NCBI GenBank assembly: GCA_046293135.1
Contig: JBKBPR010000001.1
Coordinates: 372,001 to 436,000, forward strand
Length of the DNA: 64,000 bases
Reading direction: 5' to 3'
Source of the DNA: UBA2638 sp046293135
GTDB lineage: Bacteria > Pseudomonadota > Alphaproteobacteria > Micavibrionales > Micavibrionaceae
Every line of letters begins with the position of its first letter. Within the stretch, counting starts at the first letter, position 1. The translations under genes were made by a program, and so were the position numbers. Below, in pieces: positions 58,842 to 64,000 of this stretch. The notes under the pieces were generated by a model. It made no database searches, was not told the origin of the DNA, and saw nothing but the letters and a program-made list of their open reading frames with translations.

Positions 58842-61703
58842 TTATTCAGCTGCGGCCATGATTTTCGGCTTTTTGGGGTTTAGTATCGGTTTCAGATAGA
58901 ACCCTGTATGGCTATTTTCTGCGCTGCAAATATCCTCCGGCGTGCCTTGGGCGATGATCTTTCCGCCTTTGTGACCGCCTTCGGGGCCGATATCAATCAG
59001 ATAGTCGGCGGTTTTGATAACATCAAGATTATGTTCGATCACAATTACGGTATTGCCCTGATCGACAAGCTTGTGGAGAACTTCGAGCAGCTTGCGGACA
59101 TCTTCGAAATGCAGCCCCGTTGTCGGCTCATCGAGGATATAGAGCGTTTTCCCTGTCGAGCGTTTGGATAGCTCCTTGGAGAGCTTGACGCGCTGGGCTT
59201 CGCCGCCTGAGAGCGTTGTGGCTTGCTGGCCGACCTTGATATAGCTCAGGCCGACATCAATCAGCGTCTGCATTTTATCGCGGATGCTTGGCACGGCTTT
59301 GAAAAATTCAGCGGCATCCTCAATGGTCATATCCAGCACATCGGCGATGGATTTTTCCTTGAACTTGATTTCGAGCGTTTCGCGGTTATAGCGCTTGCCC
59401 TTGCAGGTTTCGCAGGTCACGTAAACATCGGGCAGGAAGTGCATTTCAATCTTGATAACGCCATCACCGCTGCAGGCTTCGCAGCGTCCGCCCTTGACGT
59501 TGAAGCTGAAGCGTCCCGGATTATAGCCGCGTGCCTTGGCTTCGGGCAATCCCGCAAACCATTCGCGGATAGGGGTGAACGCGCCCGTATAGGTGGCAGG
59601 GTTGGAGCGCGGTGTGCGGCCGATCGGCGATTGGTCAATATCAATGACCTTGTCACAAAATTCCAGCCCCTTGATGTCCTTATACGGCAAAGGTTGTTCG
59701 CTGGAGCGCATGAGGCTGCGGCTGGCGGCGCGGAAGAGCGTATCAATCGTAAAGGTTGATTTGCCCGATCCCGATACGCCCGTCACGCAGGTAAACGTGC
59801 CGAGCGGAATTTTGGCCGAGATGTTTTTGAGATTGTTACCGCTCGCGCCGATGACCTCAATGTGATGGCCTTTCTTGCCCTTGCGGCGCTTGGCGGGAAT
59901 GGGAATCTCGCGCTTGCCGTTCATGTAATCGGCGGTGATGGACTGCGCGCATTTGAAAACCTGCTCCGGCGTACCTTCGGCAACGATTTGTCCGCCATGT
60001 ACACCCGCGCCCGGCCCCATGTCAATCAGGTGATCGGCGCTGCGGATGGCGTCCTCGTCATGTTCGACAACAATCACGGTGTTGCCGAGATCGCGGAGGC
60101 GGGTCAACGTTTCGAGCAAGCGGTTGTTATCGCGCTGGTGCAGGCCGATGGAGGGCTCATCGAGCACATATAAAACGCCCGTTAAGCCCGATCCGATCTG
60201 GCTGGCGAGGCGGATACGCTGGCTTTCGCCGCCCGATAATGTCCCCGATGCCCGTGAAAGCGTCAAATAATCCAGCCCGACATTCCTGAGGAAGTTCAGG
60301 CGCTCCCTGATCTCCTTAAGGATTTTTTCGGCGATTTTTGACTGCTGGGGAGTCAGATCCTTGTCGATTTTATCAAACCATTGCAAAGATTCTTCTATGC
60401 CCATTTCGCTGATTTGACCGATATGCAGCCCGCCGATTTTCACCGCCAGCGCTTCGGGTTTGAGGCGGTAGCCAGCGCACGATTCACAATGGGTGGAAGA
60501 CTGGTATTTCTGCAAATCTTCGCGCACGGAATTGGAATCGGTTTCCAGCAAGCGCCGCTCTAATGATGGGATAACGCCCTCAAACGGCTTGTTGGATTTC
60601 CATGTGCTATCGGTTTTCGAGTTATAGACAATCGGCACGATGTCAAAGCCTGAGCCGTAGAGGATAATTTCCTGAAACTTACGGTCGAGTTTTTTCCATG
60701 GAATATCGGTTTTGAAGCCGTAATATTTGGCGACGGCTTCGAGTGCCTGCATATAAAACGGCGCGAAGTTCTTCGACCATGGCTCAACCGCGCCTTGCTT
60801 GATGGATTTGCTCTCATCGGGGACGATCAGGCCTTCATCCATATACATGCGTTGCCCCAAGCCGTCACAAGACGGGCATGCGCCATGCGGGGAGTTAAAC
60901 GAAAACAGCCTTGGTTCGATTTCCGCAATCGTAAAGCCCGAAACAGGGCAGGCGAATTTCTCGCTGAAGATTGTTTGTGCGCCTGTATCGGCGTTTTCAG
61001 TGATGAGCAAGCCGTCAGCAAGGCGCAGTGCGGTTTCAACGGAATCTGCCAAACGGTTGCCGAGATCGCTGCGGACGATCAAACGGTCAACGACAACCTC
61101 GATATCGTGTTTGAGCTTTTTGTCGAGTTCGGGCACGTCCTCGATTTCATAGAGCGTTCCATCGACCTTAACACGCTGGAAGCCCTTGGCGTGCAGGCCT
61201 TTGAATTCCTTTTTGTATTCGCCTTTGCGCCCGCGCACAATCGGGGCGAGGATATACAGCTTCGTGCCGTCGCCCATGGCGTTGATGCGGTCAACGATTT
61301 CCGTTGCGCTCTGGCTTTCGATGGGCAGGCCGGTGGCGGGCGAATAGGGAATACCGACCCGCGCATATAAAAGCCGCATATAATCATAGATTTCCGTGAC
61401 AGTGCCGACCGTGGAGCGCGGGTTTTTGCTGGTGGTTTTTTGCTCGATTGAGATAGCGGGGGACAGCCCCTCAATGCTATCGACATCGGGCTTTTGCATC
61501 ATCTCAAGGAACTGGCGGGCATAGGCGGACAGGCTCTCGACATAGCGGCGCTGCCCTTCGGCATAGATCGTATCAAAGGCCAGCGAGGATTTGCCCGATC
61601 CGGATAGCCCCGTGATAACCACAAGCTTGTCACGCGGAATATCAAGATTGATATTCTTGAGATTGTGCTCGCGCGCGCCGCGTATGGAAATATGTGTCAG
61701 CAT
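58842..61703 (-). CDS. uvrA: Excinuclease ABC subunit A
   Basis: 953 residues, two ABC ATPase halves (Walker A GLSGSGKSSLAFDTI and GVSGSGKST), signature LSGGESQRIRLA and LSGGEAQRVKLS, and zinc-finger CxxC sets (CPSCDGLG, CEACSGDG, CETCKGKRY). Scans DNA for damage in nucleotide excision repair. No GTTC-N7-GTTC box is seen upstream. Confidence 0.98.
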   Translation of the reverse strand: MLTHISIRGAREHNLKNINLDIPRDKLVVITGLSGSGKSSLAFDTIYAEGQRRYVESLSAYARQFLEMMQKPDVDSIEGLSPAISIEQKTTSKNPRSTVGTVTEIYDYMRLLYARVGIPYSPATGLPIESQSATEIVDRINAMGDGTKLYILAPIVRGRKGEYKKEFKGLHAKGFQRVKVDGTLYEIEDVPELDKKLKHDIEVVVDRLIVRSDLGNRLADSVETALRLADGLLITENADTGAQTIFSEKFACPVSGFTIAEIEPRLFSFNSPHGACPSCDGLGQRMYMDEGLIVPDESKSIKQGAVEPWSKNFAPFYMQALEAVAKYYGFKTDIPWKKLDRKFQEIILYGSGFDIVPIVYNSKTDSTWKSNKPFEGVIPSLERRLLETDSNSVREDLQKYQSSTHCESCAGYRLKPEALAVKIGGLHIGQISEMGIEESLQWFDKIDKDLTPQQSKIAEKILKEIRERLNFLRNVGLDYLTLSRASGTLSGGESQRIRLASQIGSGLTGVLYVLDEPSIGLHQRDNNRLLETLTRLRDLGNTVIVVEHDEDAIRSADHLIDMGPGAGVHGGQIVAEGTPEQVFKCAQSITADYMNGKREIPIPAKRRKGKKGHHIEVIGASGNNLKNISAKIPLGTFTCVTGVSGSGKSTFTIDTLFRAASRSLMRSSEQPLPYKDIKGLEFCDKVIDIDQSPIGRTPRSNPATYTGAFTPIREWFAGLPEAKARGYNPGRFSFNVKGGRCEACSGDGVIKIEMHFLPDVYVTCETCKGKRYNRETLEIKFKEKSIADVLDMTIEDAAEFFKAVPSIRDKMQTLIDVGLSYIKVGQQATTLSGGEAQRVKLSKELSKRSTGKTLYILDEPTTGLHFEDVRKLLEVLHKLVDQGNTVIVIEHNLDVIKTADYLIDIGPEGGHKGGKIIAQGTPEDICSAENSHTGFYLKPILNPKKPKIMAAAE

Positions 61704-61805
61704 AGGCAGATATATGGCGCAGCACTTCGCATAAGTCCAATAATTTTATTGAAGGGAATACAGATTTAATCAGCAGATTTCAGATTTGGTCGAATTAATA
61801 GCCGA

Positions 61806-62156
61806 TTAATAGCCAATTGCACGTGCAATGTGCGGATTTTTCTCAAGCTTGCGCTGAAAACGCGAAACATCACCAGTTTCCAGCATTCTTTCCGCCTCGG
61901 CGCGGGCGGCGGCTTGTATCTGTCCGTGATTGGATGTGGTGCTGCCGAGATAAGGGTTATAGGCAATGTCGACCGGAATACCCGTATTGTCATCGGCATA
62001 GGCCGGCCTTGTGAGGGAGTATCCCGTCTGCATAACAGCGGGCGTCAGGGTGGGTAGTGCGTCGCTATCTTTACTCTGCTTGTCGGCCAAAGCACCTATC
62101 TGAAACAGAATGAGGCCTGTGAGCACGATCTGCAGTTTCAACTTTAGCAACTTCAT
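61806..62156 (-). CDS. Small exported protein, unknown
   Basis: 116 residues: signal peptide (about 1-24, cleavage near ALA-DKQ), then a polar Thr/Ser region and a helical C-terminus (AAARAEAERMLETGDVSRFQRKLEKNP). GGGGGAAG lies seven bases upstream of the ATG. No family recognised. Confidence 0.6.
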   Translation of the reverse strand: MKLLKLKLQIVLTGLILFQIGALADKQSKDSDALPTLTPAVMQTGYSLTRPAYADDNTGIPVDIAYNPYLGSTTSNHGQIQAAARAEAERMLETGDVSRFQRKLEKNPHIARAIGY

Positions 62157-62248
62157 TCGACGACTTCCCCCTGACCGCCCTTATCTAGAAAGAGTATCAT
62201 TATTATGGTAAACATGAGGTGAAGAATAGATAAAATTGAATCCAATTC

Positions 62249-62824
62249 TTATTGGACGGACAGTGATAAAAATCTATTTAAAAACAGTGATTTGATTGAG
62301 TTTGTGTCTTTGGGGGACAGGTCAAGGGATAGAAAATTTTCAGGTTTTTGGCCAAAAAAAGTTAAGGCTTCCTGCTCCTGAAATCCGGCGAGTCTTGTCG
62401 CTTCGAGCCATGCGGCGATTTTATCGGCCTCCTTGATGCGCTTGAGCAAGTCTTCGGGCAGGTCGGCGGGTAGTCCAAACCGCAGATGAATAGCGCGTTG
62501 CAGCGATTTTTCGTAGGATTTATAATCATCGCCCAGAACAGCCTTGAACGGCGAGATCATATCGCCGATAACATATTCGGGCGCATCGTGAAGCAAAGCG
62601 GCGAGTTTCCACTGATTGGTGCATTCGCGCCCCGATTGCGTGAAAATATGCTCGACCAGCAAGCTGTGCTGGGCGACGCTGAAGGGATGATCGCCGATGG
62701 TCTGGCCGTTCCACCGCGCAACACGGCTTAAGCCGTGGGCTATATCCTCAATTTCAATGTCCAGAGAGGCCGGATTGACAAGATCCAGCCTGCGGCCACT
62801 CAACATTCTTTGCCATGCGCGCAT
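62249..62824 (-). CDS. HD-domain phosphohydrolase (YfbR-like)
   Basis: 191 residues with the HD metal-site order: H in HPFSVAQHS, HD in ALLHDAPEYVIGD, and D in EADKIAAWLEA. Resembles 5'-nucleotidase YfbR and related alphaproteobacterial hydrolases; substrate uncertain. Convergent-divergent layout with ssb. Confidence 0.85.
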   Translation of the reverse strand: MRAWQRMLSGRRLDLVNPASLDIEIEDIAHGLSRVARWNGQTIGDHPFSVAQHSLLVEHIFTQSGRECTNQWKLAALLHDAPEYVIGDMISPFKAVLGDDYKSYEKSLQRAIHLRFGLPADLPEDLLKRIKEADKIAAWLEATRLAGFQEQEALTFFGQKPENFLSLDLSPKDTNSIKSLFLNRFLSLSVQ

Positions 62825-62913
62825 TTTATCGGGATTATCCTTACTTTGCTCTTTTGATTCACTTAACGCATCGTTATAGTGAGATTCTTATTGAATTTAA
62901 AGGAGTAGATAAC

Positions 62914-63420
62914 GTGGCCGGAAGCGTAAATAAAGTTATTCTTGTTGGAAATTTAGGAGCGGATCCAGATGTTCGCACAATGCAATCAGGTGATCGGGTT
63001 GTGAACCTCTCGATTGCGACCTCGGAGAATTGGAAAGACAAGAGCTCCGGCGAGCGTAAAGAAAGAACAGAATGGCACCGCGTTGTTGTGTTCAACCAAG
63101 GCCTTGTTTCTGTATGTGAAAATTATCTGCGAAAAGGCGCGAAGGTTTATATCGAAGGTCAATTGGAAACCCGTAGCTGGGAGCAAGATGGGCAGAAAAA
63201 ATACACAACCGAAGTTGTCCTTCGTCCGTATCGCGGTGAATTGACAATGCTAGATTCCCGCTCAGGCGGGGCAAGCGGCGCAAATGATTCAAGCGGCGGC
63301 GGGTTTCAGGATAATTCTTACGGCGGCGGCTATGATGGTGGCGGTTCAGGCCAACGCCAAGCGGCAGCGGGCGGAGCGGCCAGCAGAATTGATGAAATGG
63401 AAGATGAAATTCCGTTCTAG
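62914..63420 (+). CDS. ssb: Single-stranded DNA-binding protein
   Basis: 168 residues from GTG 62914 (AAGGAG nine bases upstream): OB-fold (VNKVILVGNLGADPDVRTMQSG, TEWHRVVVFN, YLRKGAKVYIEGQLETRSW), Gly-rich linker and the acidic tip DEMEDEIPF that recruits repair enzymes. A near CtrA-like word TTAA-N7-TTAT is at 62863-62877. Confidence 0.95.
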   Translation: MAGSVNKVILVGNLGADPDVRTMQSGDRVVNLSIATSENWKDKSSGERKERTEWHRVVVFNQGLVSVCENYLRKGAKVYIEGQLETRSWEQDGQKKYTTEVVLRPYRGELTMLDSRSGGASGANDSSGGGFQDNSYGGGYDGGGSGQRQAAAGGAASRIDEMEDEIPF

Positions 63421-63450
63421 GATTTCAGGATTTTATGGAGAGTATTTGTT

Positions 63451-64000
63451 ATGCGGTATGAGATTGTGAATCGTGCTTTGGTATTTGTCGCCGTTTTTGT
63501 GATGGCTTTTGGTCTTGCGGCTGTTACGGCGGTAGCTGAAGAAGCTGTGGACGCTGCAGATCAGGCGCAAGCCAGTGAAGATGCGGCTTCCGAATCTTCA
63601 GCTTCAATCTCTATTGACGATCCGGATGCGGCGACCTTTCCGCGCCGTTTGGAATTGGCGACCGAAATGCACAAAATTCGCCCCTCCGCCGCGCAGGTCG
63701 ATGCAGCCGTGGAGAGCGTTGCCGCGCAAATGCCGCGTATGCAGGCTGACTCTTTCAAAGCCAGTATGCGCAATATTTTGAATTATCGCGCGATTGAGCG
63801 TATTTCTACGCATGCCATGGCGGAAACCTTTACGGTTGAAGAGCTTGAAGCCATGTTGGAATATTATTCCAAGCCCGAAGCGCAAAGCGCACAGGATAAG
63901 TTCGAGCTATACCAAAATAAAATTTCGCCTGAAATCGTGCGTATGATTGATCAGGGGATTATGAGAATGCGTGCCGGAGACGGAAATTCGTCTGCGCCGT
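63451..64000 (+). CDS. DUF2059-like exported protein (3' end cut off by window edge)
   Basis: 183 codons seen from ATG 63451; runs past base 64000. N-terminal signal peptide (about 1-28, cleavage near AVA-EEA), Ala/Ser/Asp-rich spacer, then TVEELEAMLEYYSKPEAQSAQDKF and related helices typical of DUF2059. Periplasmic protein of unknown function; GGAG lies ten bases upstream. Confidence 0.75.
   Translation, partial: MRYEIVNRALVFVAVFVMAFGLAAVTAVAEEAVDAADQAQASEDAASESSASISIDDPDAATFPRRLELATEMHKIRPSAAQVDAAVESVAAQMPRMQADSFKASMRNILNYRAIERISTHAMAETFTVEELEAMLEYYSKPEAQSAQDKFELYQNKISPEIVRMIDQGIMRMRAGDGNSSAP

Overview
The window (about 53% GC by eye) is ordinary, densely coded alphaproteobacterial chromosome. 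The evidence is an alphaproteobacterial flagellar gene order (fliM, a DUF6468-like gene, motE, cheY, cheZ; fliO-fliP; flgB-flgC-fliE-fliQ-fliR-flhB with a separate FhlB fragment), the cell-cycle kinase CckA, a DUF1013/TrcR protein, a DUF1192 protein, a recA preceded by the alphaproteobacterial SOS motif GTTC-N7-GTTC, and a Rieske/cytochrome b/cytochrome c1 operon. It suggests a motile, aerobic, deep-branching alphaproteobacterium (Rhodospirillales- or Micavibrio-like is my guess; the genus cannot be read from this sequence). I see no prophage, integrase, transposase or CRISPR array.

Layout. 1-14665: flagellar motor, switch, export and proximal rod genes, split by a 956-bp non-coding island (3417-4372) packed with inverted repeats and a tandem repeat. 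A GG-N10-GC sigma-54-type promoter sits in front of flgB. 14804-18606: cckA and recA. 18741-20480: a small unknown gene, smpB and dapA on the minus strand. 20515-24042: a lytic transglycosylase followed by two response-regulator genes. 24065-31165: a minus-strand MoxR / DUF58 / DUF4159 / VWA-GATase-like membrane operon. 31253-34866: DUF1285, the CCA-adding enzyme, a small unknown, hemF and trmL. 35030-37784: petABC (cytochrome bc1).

38170-38430 holds a second copy of the repeat element of 3525-4260: a sigma-70-like promoter, (GTGGGGCRA)n and a long hairpin. 38476-43951: DUF924, an ALDH7-type dehydrogenase, a YdcH-like protein, TrcR, DUF1192, GMP reductase and an unknown gene. 43993-48355: a minus-strand operon of a 912-residue multidomain methyltransferase (the least familiar protein here), an NDUFAF5-like methyltransferase and gloB. 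48518-54243: comF, a ubiquinone-type hydroxylase, grxC, a nitrilase-family amidase, metC, an orphan XRE regulator and an esterase. 54406-56271: a small membrane peptide and a three-gene exported cassette (DUF2946-like, His-rich membrane protein, Tat-exported SCO/thioredoxin-like) that may handle copper. 56435-64000: HNH nuclease, dsbB, exoD, tRNA-Leu(CAA), uvrA, an HD hydrolase, ssb and the start of a DUF2059 gene.

The most interesting items are the promoter-bearing G-tract repeat element in two copies, the palindrome mosaic inside copy 1, the 912-residue methyltransferase with two degenerate Nudix-like regions, and the 54758-56271 exported cassette.
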